DNA of 64,000 nucleotides from Mucilaginibacter lappiensis (lineage in GTDB: Bacteria > Bacteroidota > Bacteroidia > Sphingobacteriales > Sphingobacteriaceae). Shown piece by piece: positions 26,187 to 34,540 of the stretch. The position numbers and the translations under genes are program-made. Position 1 is the first letter of the stretch. Each line of letters starts with the position of its first letter. The notes beneath the pieces were generated by a model. The model was not told the DNA's origin. It ran no database searches and saw only the letters and a program-made list of their open reading frames with translations. The stretch lies in NCBI RefSeq assembly GCF_900155965.1, contig NZ_FTMG01000001.1:248001-312000 (forward strand), given 5' to 3'.

Positions 26187-27422
26187 ATGCTAACCTCCGT
26201 TTTCCAATTATACAAACAAGCTTACAGCGGACTATCTAAAAACAGCTGGTGCCTGAGCATAGTGATGTTCATCAACCGGAGCGGGACTATGGTAGTGCCG
26301 TTTATGAGCATTTATACCATTCAGCAGCTGCATTTTACCATCGTCCAATCGGGCTGGGTGATGGCGTTTTTTGGTATCGGGGCCATTTCCGGCGCGTTTA
26401 TTGGCGGCAGGTTAACCGATAAAATAGGCTTTTACGACATCCAGGTGAGCGCGCTGCTTATTGGAGGCATATTATTCCTGGTACTGGGTTATCAGCGTAC
26501 TTTTTTGAGCATGAGCATTGGCACTTTTGTACTCAGTATCTGTAACGAATCCTTTCGTCCGGCAAACTCTACAGCCATAGCCCATTACAGCAACGACGAA
26601 AATAAAACCCGCTCCTACTCTCTTAACCGGTTAGCCGTAAACCTGGGCTGGGCCTTTGGGGGCGGATTGGGTGGTTTCCTGGCCTCATTCAATTACCATT
26701 TACTTTTTTGGGTTGATGGCTGCACCAATATTTTTGCCGCGCTTTTACTGTTGAAATTGATGCCGCGTGCAACTATCCGAAAAACGGTTAAAGACCTGGC
26801 AGATAAAGCCATAGCATCCACATCCGCCTATAGAGATGGCGTTTACCTGGTGTTCATTATATTAAGTACCCTATTTGCCATCTGTTTCTTTCAGTTCTTT
26901 ATTATGCAACCGGTTTTTTATAAGATCCAATGGCATTTTAATGAGCGCTTTATAGGTTTTCTGCTGGCATTAAATGGCATCCTCATTGTGTTGATCGAAA
27001 TGGTATTGATCCATAAACTGGAGGGCAAAAGAAACCCGCTTACCTATATTAGCGTTGGCATTATTATAGCAGGTGCTAGCTTTGCCCTATTAAATTTACT
27101 GCCACATGCCGCATGGGTAGCTATATTGATCGTAGTAATGATCACCCTGGGCGAGATCATGAGTATGCCCTTCATGAATGCCTACTGGATAAACCGTACT
27201 ACCAATAGCAACCGCGGCGAATATGCCGCACTGTACAGTATGTCATGGTCGGCGGCACAGATCATTGCACCAGCAACTGGCAGCCAGATCATCGCTCATG
27301 GAGGTTTTACGATGCTCTGGTGGATATTGGGTTCGGTATGCCTGTTATCCTCAACTGGCTTTTTTATACTGAAAAAACTCACGCCTCATACTAAACCAAT
27401 CATTATTGAGAAGGCTAATTAA
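26187..27422 (+). CDS. Major facilitator superfamily transporter
   Basis: 411 residues with about twelve hydrophobic helices. The loop-2 MFS signature is visible as GGRLTDKIGFYD after helix 2 (about residues 72-83). The middle loop is short. Proton-coupled export of a small molecule is the usual job of this drug-efflux-like branch; the substrate is unknown. It ends in a 3-base overlap with the convergent DinB gene. Confidence 0.9.
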   Translation: MLTSVFQLYKQAYSGLSKNSWCLSIVMFINRSGTMVVPFMSIYTIQQLHFTIVQSGWVMAFFGIGAISGAFIGGRLTDKIGFYDIQVSALLIGGILFLVLGYQRTFLSMSIGTFVLSICNESFRPANSTAIAHYSNDENKTRSYSLNRLAVNLGWAFGGGLGGFLASFNYHLLFWVDGCTNIFAALLLLKLMPRATIRKTVKDLADKAIASTSAYRDGVYLVFIILSTLFAICFFQFFIMQPVFYKIQWHFNERFIGFLLALNGILIVLIEMVLIHKLEGKRNPLTYISVGIIIAGASFALLNLLPHAAWVAILIVVMITLGEIMSMPFMNAYWINRTTNSNRGEYAALYSMSWSAAQIIAPATGSQIIAHGGFTMLWWILGSVCLLSSTGFFILKKLTPHTKPIIIEKAN

Positions 27423-27937
27423 CCGTTGTTTTTCAACACCTTAACCGTAACCAAAAGCTGCCCCAAATGCCGCATGGTATGTTCGGCGGCATGTACGTAC
27501 AAACCTATTACGGTTGATGGCAGTTGCGCCCGGCCCACCCCACGAAACTGTTTCAGGGTTTGTTCATCGGTTATCATCAATTGAGCAATGACTTTATCAA
27601 CCTCATGATCAAACCGTTTCAACAAATCAACTGTAGTTAAATTGGGGACTACTGTTCCTTCAGATAAAAGGTAATCCAGCTGTTCTGTCCTAAGCGCTTC
27701 GCCTTTGGCATAGGTAAAAAGCCGGTTAAGCACCCCTGTTAAATGTTGCAGATGAAAGCCAGGCGACGCCATGCCTGCTACTTTTTGCCATAATAGTTCG
27801 TCCGCGAAACCGGCCATCAGTTCCTGTAATTCTTCCCTGGCTTGTAGTAGGGCATGTGCTACAGGTTGGAGGAGTGCCGGCACATCATCCAAAGGTCCGC
27901 GGAGCCAGACTTCGGTCTTGTTTTTTGCTGTCATCAT
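27419..27937 (-). CDS. DinB-family putative metal-binding protein
   Basis: 172 residues, four-helix-bundle DinB/YfiT fold. The metal-site histidines are recognisable: FHLQHLTGVLNRL (about residues 57-69) and the late HAAEHTMRHLGQL. Some relatives are thiol transferases using bacillithiol or related thiols, others are of unknown function. Its stop overlaps the MFS stop on the other strand. Confidence 0.85.
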   Translation of the reverse strand: MMTAKNKTEVWLRGPLDDVPALLQPVAHALLQAREELQELMAGFADELLWQKVAGMASPGFHLQHLTGVLNRLFTYAKGEALRTEQLDYLLSEGTVVPNLTTVDLLKRFDHEVDKVIAQLMITDEQTLKQFRGVGRAQLPSTVIGLYVHAAEHTMRHLGQLLVTVKVLKNNG

Positions 27938-28330
27938 TTTCAGAAAATCTGTTCGGTTTTAGGCCTCACAAAACTTTTTAAACCTTAAATTTTAACACTT
28001 TTTTAGTCAAAAACTGGGTAAAAACGCTTCACTTTTGGCCATTTTAACTAAACTTTAACGCTATTTTAACACTTTTTAACAAATTTTTGATGGGTTTTGA
28101 AAGCTTTAAAAAGTATTAAATAATTGATATTCAAACAACTAAATACCAAACGATCGTTTTTTGTGCTCTTTTTCCCCTTAACTAAACAGCCCGGTTTCCT
28201 ATCGAAAAGAAAACCGGGCTGGTATGTATACAAATATACGCATTTAAGTCGGGAGTCTCAAGCACTGAATCATAAGTATCACTACTTGGGACTTAAGGTT
28301 CAAGACTTAGATTCAATCTCCGTCAGGCAA
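27938..28330. other. AT-rich intergenic region with one hairpin
   Basis: No gene supported. Holds runs of TTTTAACAC and TTTAAC, and a hairpin AGCCCGGTTT (28188-28197) / AAACCGGGCT (28211-28220) with a 13-base loop. Read on the minus strand, the hairpin could close the esterase transcript. From 28249 there is a stretch of GACT/CTTAAG-like degenerate simple repeats (GGGAGTCTCAAG, GGGACTTAAGG, CAAGACTTAG). Confidence 0.5.
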
Positions 28331-29842
28331 TTATTTCGCATCCCCATAACGCAGTTCCATGGGTATTATGCCGCCGTTGCCGTTTTCGGGAGCATATAGG
28401 ATATCGAGCGATGGTTTGCCATGCTTCTCCAGGTATTCAACCTTCATGCTGTAAAACCCTTTTTGCAAAGGCAGCAAGTATGATTTAATACCCGCTGTTT
28501 GCTGGGTAAGTATCAATTGGTTATTGATGTACATCCTGGACTCACAATCGCCTCGTAATCCAAAAATGTAATAGCCTGCTTGTGTTATTTCCAATTGCCC
28601 GCTAAACACACACGCGAAGTTTTGCTGTTTGGGTAGCTTGGTTAGGTCGAAGTCTTTACCTGCCCAGCCTTTTTTAAGGGGCTTTAACTTTTTAAAATCA
28701 GGCAGGGTATTCCAGTTGCCCTCGTAGTAAGCATAATTCCAGCCGCCTGAGGTAAAATTTTTGAGTTGAGTACCGGCGGGCAGAGCATTACCTATAGTGA
28801 AGTTCGCACTTCCCTGCTGTTCATACCCTGGGCGATAGGTCAATTCTTTCAAATTTAATTGTGTAATATTATTAAGCGTTAAATCATTGCCATCCATTTT
28901 TGGCGATGCCATGGTAGGCACGCTACCATCGGTGGTGTAGTGCAGTTCTTTCACAAAATCGCCCTGGAAACGCATCTTAAAAGGCTTGTCCTTCATCAGT
29001 ACGCCGCCCGCGGGATAAAAACTTAAACCCTCTTTGCTATACCCGTGATAGGTTAATTTTAAACCATCATACATCGTGCGGAAGATCATACTGTTATGTG
29101 TTTCGTCGTTATACAGCATCAGCTTGTGATGAAAACCTACAGGAGCCGCCTTTTGGATTATCGAATCCATAATATTTACCCGCTGTTCTTTGGCGGACTC
29201 TCCCTCGCGCCCGGTAATTAACAAAGTGGTGTTGTTTAAGTCGATCTTACCTATGCTATCCCGTACCAGTCTGGGCAGGTAATCCTTGTCCCACCAAAAG
29301 CTTGGATCGGCCAGCAGGTACGATTGAAAAAGCCGGGGTTCCTTTATTAGTGTATACATACCAAACAGCCCGCCTAATGAACCGCCGTAGTAAGTATTCA
29401 TCCCGGTGGTGCGGTATTTTTTGTTAATGTAAGGCATCAGCTCGGTTTTTATAAAGGCAATGTAACGGGCAGCCCCACCCGATTGCGGATCATAGTCTGT
29501 CCGCGTGGGCGTAAGATCCCGTCCGCGCATGTTTTGGCCCTGCAGCATGGTATTCGGCAGGCTCACCATAATATTAGCCGGTATAAACTGAATCTCTAAA
29601 AACCGCTCAATATTGCCTACTATCTGTGTATTCCATTCGCCATCGGTAATATAAATAGCATCGTACTTGGCGGCGGCGGTATCGCTGTAAGCCTCCGGCA
29701 GTACAATCTCAATTGATCGCTTTTCTTTGAGTATGTTGGAGTAAATACTATCGCGAATAATATTTAATGGCTTCAATTGCGCCAAAGCGCTACTTGTTAA
29801 ACAAATCAACAGGACAGAAAGCAAGATGATAGGCTTTTTCAT
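28331..29842 (-). CDS. Secreted esterase (alpha/beta hydrolase, Fes/IroE-like) with PA14-like C-terminus
   Basis: 503 residues. Signal peptide (LLSVLLICLTSSALAQ). Residues 25-270 are an esterase of the enterochelin-esterase-like family: DAIYITDGEWN, RGRDLTPTRTDY, and the nucleophile elbow GGSLGG (GxSxG). The Fn3-associated, chitobiase-C-like module follows (FYPAGGVLMKDKPFKMRF, VKELHYTTDGSVPTM). The C-terminal third, from about residue 375, looks like a PA14-type sugar-binding fold (QLEITQAGYYIFGLRGDCESRMYINNQLI). It is probably periplasmic or surface-bound and hydrolyses an ester on a polysaccharide or siderophore. The gene stands alone. Confidence 0.87.
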   Translation of the reverse strand: MKKPIILLSVLLICLTSSALAQLKPLNIIRDSIYSNILKEKRSIEIVLPEAYSDTAAAKYDAIYITDGEWNTQIVGNIERFLEIQFIPANIMVSLPNTMLQGQNMRGRDLTPTRTDYDPQSGGAARYIAFIKTELMPYINKKYRTTGMNTYYGGSLGGLFGMYTLIKEPRLFQSYLLADPSFWWDKDYLPRLVRDSIGKIDLNNTTLLITGREGESAKEQRVNIMDSIIQKAAPVGFHHKLMLYNDETHNSMIFRTMYDGLKLTYHGYSKEGLSFYPAGGVLMKDKPFKMRFQGDFVKELHYTTDGSVPTMASPKMDGNDLTLNNITQLNLKELTYRPGYEQQGSANFTIGNALPAGTQLKNFTSGGWNYAYYEGNWNTLPDFKKLKPLKKGWAGKDFDLTKLPKQQNFACVFSGQLEITQAGYYIFGLRGDCESRMYINNQLILTQQTAGIKSYLLPLQKGFYSMKVEYLEKHGKPSLDILYAPENGNGGIIPMELRYGDAK

Positions 29843-30204
29843 AAGGATGTATTAAAGGCAAACATTATAGAAGGCAACCCAAATTAAGACTACACCAGGA
29901 TAAAAAACGTTACAGCCAAAAGACCATTTAGACTTATGGCTGATGTTTTTACCCTATGGTAGGTTATCACAATAGACAGAAATAGATAGTTCAGCAGCGC
30001 TCGTTTGCATCTACAGCAGGAACTGCTGAGTATATATTATCAATTATTCATACAGGTCCAAATATTAAATTATAAAAAAAATACTTATATTGGTATTATA
30101 TAAGTATTTGATAATAAAGAGAAAAGAGATGCTAAATTTTTAATTTATTTATTATACACTACAATACGCATCATAAATTAAACCAATTATATATTATTCA
30201 ACCA
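29843..30204. other. AT-rich upstream region of the small double-glycine peptide gene
   Basis: Mostly AT sequence. It contains a 12-bp perfect inverted repeat, AAATACTTATAT (30079-30090) and ATATAAGTATTT (30098-30109), loop TGGTATT, about 95 bases before the peptide gene. No other gene seen. Confidence 0.6.
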
Positions 30205-30435
30205 ATGAAAAAATCAAATTTAACTTCGGCATTTGGAAGATTGCTCAATCGAGACCAGATGAAAAATGTAAAGGGAGGCGTAAAAACCCAATCCTATTGT
30301 CAGCGCACACTCTGTGAGGGTACCGACAATCAAGGTAACTATTCTTCCGGCTCGTGTAATCTTTATTGTACCTGTATTTCGTATAACGAAAACCATCAGG
30401 TTATTGCCCTGAACTCATCTGATTGCGGGGCATAA
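30205..30435 (+). CDS. Small double-glycine-leader peptide, cysteine-rich (bacteriocin/natural-product precursor-like)
   Basis: 76 residues. Residues 1-25 (MKKSNLTSAFGRLLNRDQMK, then NVKGG) have the charged, amphipathic form of a Bacteroidota double-glycine leader with the cleavage-type GG at 24-25. The remaining 51 residues carry six cysteines (32, 37, 51, 55, 57, 74) and many Ser/Asn/Gly, with no hydrophobic helix. This fits a ribosomal natural-product or bacteriocin-like precursor cut by a C39 peptidase transporter. No transporter, radical-SAM enzyme or maturase is near, so any processing machinery would be elsewhere. Its ATG sits in an AT-rich promoter region with an inverted repeat. Confidence 0.75.
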   Translation: MKKSNLTSAFGRLLNRDQMKNVKGGVKTQSYCQRTLCEGTDNQGNYSSGSCNLYCTCISYNENHQVIALNSSDCGA

Positions 30436-30777
30436 ATGGTGGCCACTCTATTGGAGTCATTATCACTATATAAAAAACCTGCTTATTACTGCAGAGGTAC
30501 AAAATTTGCGTCTCTGCGGTAATTTAAACTACGTTAGTTACGTATAACCTTATCTTAAACCTTTCCACTCCTGACTTAGAACTTTAATACCATATCTTTG
30601 TATGGAAATATAGAAACGGCTGGCTAAAATGCTACAGCTTATGATTTATAAATAAGCATGTATCTCCTGTTTATCGGCCGTTTTGATACAAAACAGCGGT
30701 TTTAAAAAATAATCGTTGTCATTTGACTTTGTGGTATGGCTATTGCTAACGCAAGGATAATTAACTGTACGATTATC
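30436..30777. other. Intergenic region with a hairpin and a -7-like box
   Basis: No gene supported. A hairpin with a single G-T pair, ATTACTGCAGAG (30485-30496) / CTCTGCGGTAAT (30512-30523), may terminate the peptide gene. TATCTTTG at 30593-30600 fits TAnnTTTG and could drive the L,D-transpeptidase gene about 180 bases downstream. Confidence 0.5.
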
Positions 30778-32358
30778 ATGACTTTTACCTTCACAAAAAA
30801 GACCTCTGTTTACCTGCTTATATTGGGTCTTTTTGTATCCCTGTTTGCTTTTCAAAGCTGCAAGAAAAAGCACTCGGCCATAGCCGATCGACTTTTTAAA
30901 GTAACCCAGAATAAAATATATGAAGACGTTGACCCTGATACACTGGCTGCTGCGTTGAAAAAAGAGATTGAAAGTCAAAAATCACAGATCGCGAATGAAG
31001 AAGTGATTGAGGCTTTTGTAAAGGGGAACGGTTACCAACCCGTTTTAGTGATGGATCATTTTTTTAACGGTGATCTGGATATATTGCCCGACTATTTTGA
31101 CAAGATCACCGAGCACGGATTGAGCAAAAAACCATATCATATTGCAGCTATCAGAACCCTGGTTGCCAAGTTTCATGACAAAAATGGCATTATGTCAACC
31201 GATGAAGCCTATCATGAACTTGCCCGGCTGGAGTTGCTTACCGCAAGTTCGCTGATCAAATATTCCAACGCCCTGCAATACGGGGTGGTGAATCCCCGAA
31301 AAATATTTTCCCGGTACTTTACCGCTACAAAACGCCCTGATAGCACCAGTATGAAAAATGTGTTACTGGTAAAAGACCTAAAAACTTATCTGGATAGCAT
31401 ACAACCGGCCGACCCACAGTACAAAGCCCTGCAAAAGGCGTTTCTGAATAATACTGTAATAGATGGTTTATCCGCCGAAGAATCTAAACGGTATTTTTTG
31501 GTAAACATGGAACGCCTTCGCTGGAAAAATAAGCCAACAGAACAAAAATATGTCATAGTAAATATCCCAGATTTTAAACTGGATGTGATGGAGGGTGGTA
31601 AATCTGTTTTAAATATGAAAGTTTGTGTGGGCCAGGGACGTAACATGGATGGCAGGGCCAGCCTGATATCCTATGCCGACAGCGACCGCTATGATAAACC
31701 TTTCCCGCGGGAAACACCACAGCTAAGCAGTGTGATCCATAGCGTTGAGGTAAATCCAACCTGGAACATCCCGCGGAGCATAGCCACCAAAGAGATCATT
31801 ATTGAAGCTGCCGAAGACCCTTACTATTTATCAAACAAGAATATAGACGTTTACAAAGACGGCAAAAAAATTGAAGACCCGGAAACGATAGACTGGTCGA
31901 CCGTTACCGCGGATAACCTGCAATATGATTTTAAACAGCGTCCGGGTGAGGATAATTCATTAGGGAAGATAAAATTTCTGTTCAAAAATAAAAGCAGCGT
32001 TTACCTGCATGATACTCCCGCGAAATCGGCCTTCAGAAAATCTATGCGTGCGGTAAGCCATGGCTGTGTGCGCCTGGGTGACCCCCAGGGCCTTGCCAAG
32101 AACCTTTTTGGAGAGGGAGAAGATTACGATACCATTGCCAAAGATATGAGCGAGGATAACCCCGAACCTACCAATATTGGTCTGCCTAAAAAAACACCGA
32201 TATATATTACCTATGTTACCTGCTGGGTAGATGACACCGGGGTATTACAATCCCGCCAGGATGTTTACGGACTGGACATTGTTCTGTACGATCATTTAAA
32301 ACCTTTAATGGGGGAAAATTTGAATCCAAAATCTGAGATGTTAAACGCTAAACGTTAA
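30778..32358 (+). CDS. L,D-transpeptidase (YcbB/LdtD-like), lipoprotein
   Basis: 526 residues from ATG 30778 (MTFTFTKKTSVYLLILGLFV); an in-frame ATG at 30736 would add 14 residues ahead of the signal. Lipoprotein-like signal ending FAFQSCKKK. The middle has the peptidoglycan-binding-like region seen in YcbB proteins, and the catalytic YkuD domain lies about residues 255-480. The active-site motif HGCVRLGDP (Cys) follows YLHDTPAK. It forms 3-3 crosslinks in peptidoglycan in the periplasm. A smaller YkuD-type protein is encoded convergently just downstream. Confidence 0.92.
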   Translation: MTFTFTKKTSVYLLILGLFVSLFAFQSCKKKHSAIADRLFKVTQNKIYEDVDPDTLAAALKKEIESQKSQIANEEVIEAFVKGNGYQPVLVMDHFFNGDLDILPDYFDKITEHGLSKKPYHIAAIRTLVAKFHDKNGIMSTDEAYHELARLELLTASSLIKYSNALQYGVVNPRKIFSRYFTATKRPDSTSMKNVLLVKDLKTYLDSIQPADPQYKALQKAFLNNTVIDGLSAEESKRYFLVNMERLRWKNKPTEQKYVIVNIPDFKLDVMEGGKSVLNMKVCVGQGRNMDGRASLISYADSDRYDKPFPRETPQLSSVIHSVEVNPTWNIPRSIATKEIIIEAAEDPYYLSNKNIDVYKDGKKIEDPETIDWSTVTADNLQYDFKQRPGEDNSLGKIKFLFKNKSSVYLHDTPAKSAFRKSMRAVSHGCVRLGDPQGLAKNLFGEGEDYDTIAKDMSEDNPEPTNIGLPKKTPIYITYVTCWVDDTGVLQSRQDVYGLDIVLYDHLKPLMGENLNPKSEMLNAKR

Positions 32359-32398
32359 GTTAGCTTAACAACAGAAGCTGAAAGCTTCAGGCATGCGT

Positions 32399-32429
32399 CC
32401 CACGAGATACGTTACACTAATCTCGCGGG
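32399..32429. terminator. Hairpin between convergent transpeptidase genes
   Basis: CCCACGAGAT (32399-32408) and ATCTCGCGGG (32420-32429), one G-T pair. It lies between the ends of genes 30778-32358 and 32483-33268 and could serve both. No strong T run. Confidence 0.45.
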
Positions 32430-32482
32430 GAGCAAAATATTTTTGTCTTGATCCTTGACTCTAATCTCTTGATTCTTTTCAC

Positions 32483-33268
32483 CTACAGTCTGGCCAGATC
32501 AAAAGAAGTTGAATCTGCCGCTATAAAATTCAGCGGGCCGGTTTCGTCTAGATATTTGGAATTGTAAGTATCATCATTACCATTAATAAACAATACTGTT
32601 TTGTCTTTGATGGTATTGATCACCTGGTCTATAACCTTGGGTGATACCGCCGGGCAACCAAAACTACGGCCCACGTACCCTTTACGGTTTATAGCAGACT
32701 GCCCAACGTAACTTGCCCCATGAACAACGATATCGCGCATGCGGGCGTTACTGTTAAATCCTTCATCAAGGCCATCTAAATGCAAAGAGCGGCCATGTTT
32801 GCCCATGTAAACATTGTCGGTAAGGTAAAAGCCCAAACTGCTTTGATGAGAATCGTTCCTGTCAGAAAAACTGGTAGCCATTTCATCACCACTTCCCTGT
32901 CCGTGGGCTACCCATGTATTGAGCAACAATTGCTTGCTGAAGAGGTCAATGATCCACATACGTTTTTCACGGCTCGACTTGGTAAAATCGACCACTGTTA
33001 ATACAGAACTGCTTTGTGGTAATTGGTGGCTGAGCTTTAAATTGGTATAACCTGTAACCGCTTTTTCAAATACATCAAATGCCAAACCGGTTTGCTGTAA
33101 GCTGGCCGCCTGGTATAAATTATTCACGTACTGATTAAATAATTCTTTTGCATTTAGAGTTGAATTTACTTTTCCATCTGATTTGTTCGCACCTGCGGAT
33201 CTCCAACTAACAATGGTTGTAGCTAAAAATAGAACCGAGAATGTGACACACCATAAGTGTTTCCTCAT
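32483..33268 (-). CDS. Murein L,D-transpeptidase catalytic-domain protein (YkuD_2 type)
   Basis: 261 residues from the preferred ATG 33268 (MRKHLWCVTFSVLFLATT), which begins a signal peptide; ATG 33295 would add nine residues in front. The catalytic region holds the conserved VVHGASYVG and GRSFGCPAVSP (catalytic Cys). Upstream of it is DLFSKQLLLNTWVAHGQGSG, typical of this subfamily. It is periplasmic and presumably acts on peptidoglycan peptides. It is convergent with the larger L,D-transpeptidase. Confidence 0.88.
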   Translation of the reverse strand: MRKHLWCVTFSVLFLATTIVSWRSAGANKSDGKVNSTLNAKELFNQYVNNLYQAASLQQTGLAFDVFEKAVTGYTNLKLSHQLPQSSSVLTVVDFTKSSREKRMWIIDLFSKQLLLNTWVAHGQGSGDEMATSFSDRNDSHQSSLGFYLTDNVYMGKHGRSLHLDGLDEGFNSNARMRDIVVHGASYVGQSAINRKGYVGRSFGCPAVSPKVIDQVINTIKDKTVLFINGNDDTYNSKYLDETGPLNFIAADSTSFDLARL

Positions 33269-33671
33269 ACTTGTGTTGAGTTTAATTTTAAACAATAATT
33301 TAAATTAGCAACAGGTTAAGTCGGTAACTGACCAGAATTAGGAACCGGCCAATTACAAATGTATAATTTTTTACTTAACTCAAAATCATTTTAAGATATT
33401 TTTTTACTTAAATGAAAATAAGTTTAAGATAAAGCAATTAAGCTCCGATTTATACGGACAAAAACGGTTGAAGGTTAGCAAATATTGTTACGAGAGGAAA
33501 AATCGGAGAAAAAAACATGTCATTGCGAGGAGGAACGACGAAGCAATCCCATAGCTGTTCTGAGATTGGCCAGAACGCGAGGAGATTGCCACGTTGCGCC
33601 CGCAATGACATAAAGGCTTGTGTTTTATATTCACCAATGTGTAAATGACATGGTGATTATTACCTTATATT
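33269..33671. other. Intergenic region containing a REP-like palindrome
   Basis: No gene supported. AT-rich at 33300-33500, then the REP-like element 33517-33611. Confidence 0.5.
33517..33611. repeat. REP-like palindromic repeat, 'GTCATTGCGAGG' type
   Basis: ATGTCATTGCG at the left end and CGCAATGACAT (33601-33611) at the right end are exact reverse complements. Inner elements include GAAGCAATCCC and GGAGATTGCC. Same family as the elements at 24827-24910 and 34419-34503. Confidence 0.75.
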
Positions 33672-34253
33672 TTATTTAACCCAGTTGATCTTTTCTTCAA
33701 GCGGAGTATTTCTTTTGCCTTCGGGGTATTGATCGGCATAGCCCAGGTAAAGTACGCCAAGCACATTATCCTCTTCGCGTAGTTGTAGAAACTCTTTCAT
33801 GCCAGGTTTTAAAATAGCGCCGCCTGTGCTCCAGAAAGAGGCCGCATTAAGGGCCGTAGCGCCAAGCAGTATGTTTTGAATAGCGCTTGATACTGCGGCA
33901 ACTTCTTCAAACGGAGGTATTTTAGGCAGGTCGCCGCGCTTCATGGTTACGATAATTACATGCGATACCTTATCACCCTGATGTTGCAGGTTGTTATAAG
34001 TAAGCTCGTTAAAGTTTTCGGCCTCAACGCCTTGTTTATATATCTCGGCATGTTCGCTACAAAAATCGGCAGGATTTTCGTACACAATAAAACGCCATGG
34101 TTCGGTATAACCGTGTGTCGGCGCCCAATCGGCAAGCTCCAATAAAGCAGCAACCTGTTCATTGGGTATTTTTTGCCCGTTCATAGCAGCCGGTTTAACC
34201 GAGCGGCGTGTTTTAATAATGTTTGATATGGTGGTGAATGTTGTTGAATTCAT
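33672..34253 (-). CDS. Nitroreductase family protein
   Basis: 193 residues, FMN-dependent NAD(P)H oxidoreductase fold (YdjA-like branch). The FMN-binding start TRRSVKP (residues 15-21) and the WAPTHGYTEPWRFIVYEN segment are clear; the C-terminal LGVLYLGYADQYP is also typical. It reduces nitroaromatics or quinones; the physiological substrate is unknown. It stands alone, flanked by REP-like repeats on both sides. Confidence 0.9.
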   Translation of the reverse strand: MNSTTFTTISNIIKTRRSVKPAAMNGQKIPNEQVAALLELADWAPTHGYTEPWRFIVYENPADFCSEHAEIYKQGVEAENFNELTYNNLQHQGDKVSHVIIVTMKRGDLPKIPPFEEVAAVSSAIQNILLGATALNAASFWSTGGAILKPGMKEFLQLREEDNVLGVLYLGYADQYPEGKRNTPLEEKINWVK

Positions 34254-34418
34254 GATGTATGTGTATAGTAAAGAACGGTTGCAAACTTAAATATTTAAGC
34301 GCAAAAACTGAGCGAAAGAGATTTGTTTCGCTAAAGAAAAGGCAATTATGTTTTTCAGCTGAAGGCTGAAGCCATGCTACTCAGGGGCTGAAAGCCCCCG
34401 AGAGCTTGAATATAAAAT

Positions 34419-34503
34419 CGCGTCATTGCTGTACGAAGCAATCCCCGATTAGCAGAACAGATCTGTATAGCATAGAGATTGCTTCGTACCTCGCAATGAC
34501 GCG
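34419..34503. repeat. REP-like palindromic repeat, 'GTCATTGC' type
   Basis: Outer arms CGCGTCATTG (34419-34428) and CAATGACGCG (34494-34503), exact reverse complements. Inner arms TACGAAGCAATC (34432-34443) and GATTGCTTCGTA (34477-34488), also exact. It lies between the nitroreductase start and the end of the E1 gene. Just upstream a short GGGGCTGAAAGCCCC palindrome occurs at 34384-34398. Confidence 0.8.
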
Positions 34504-34540
34504 TTGAGAGTAATTCACTAATTAATCACTAATTCACCAA

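Noticed and set aside
28124..28399. A 91-codon plus-strand frame between the DinB and esterase genes
   Set aside because: It overlaps the esterase C-terminus, contains the hairpin and simple repeats, and has no family-like motif.
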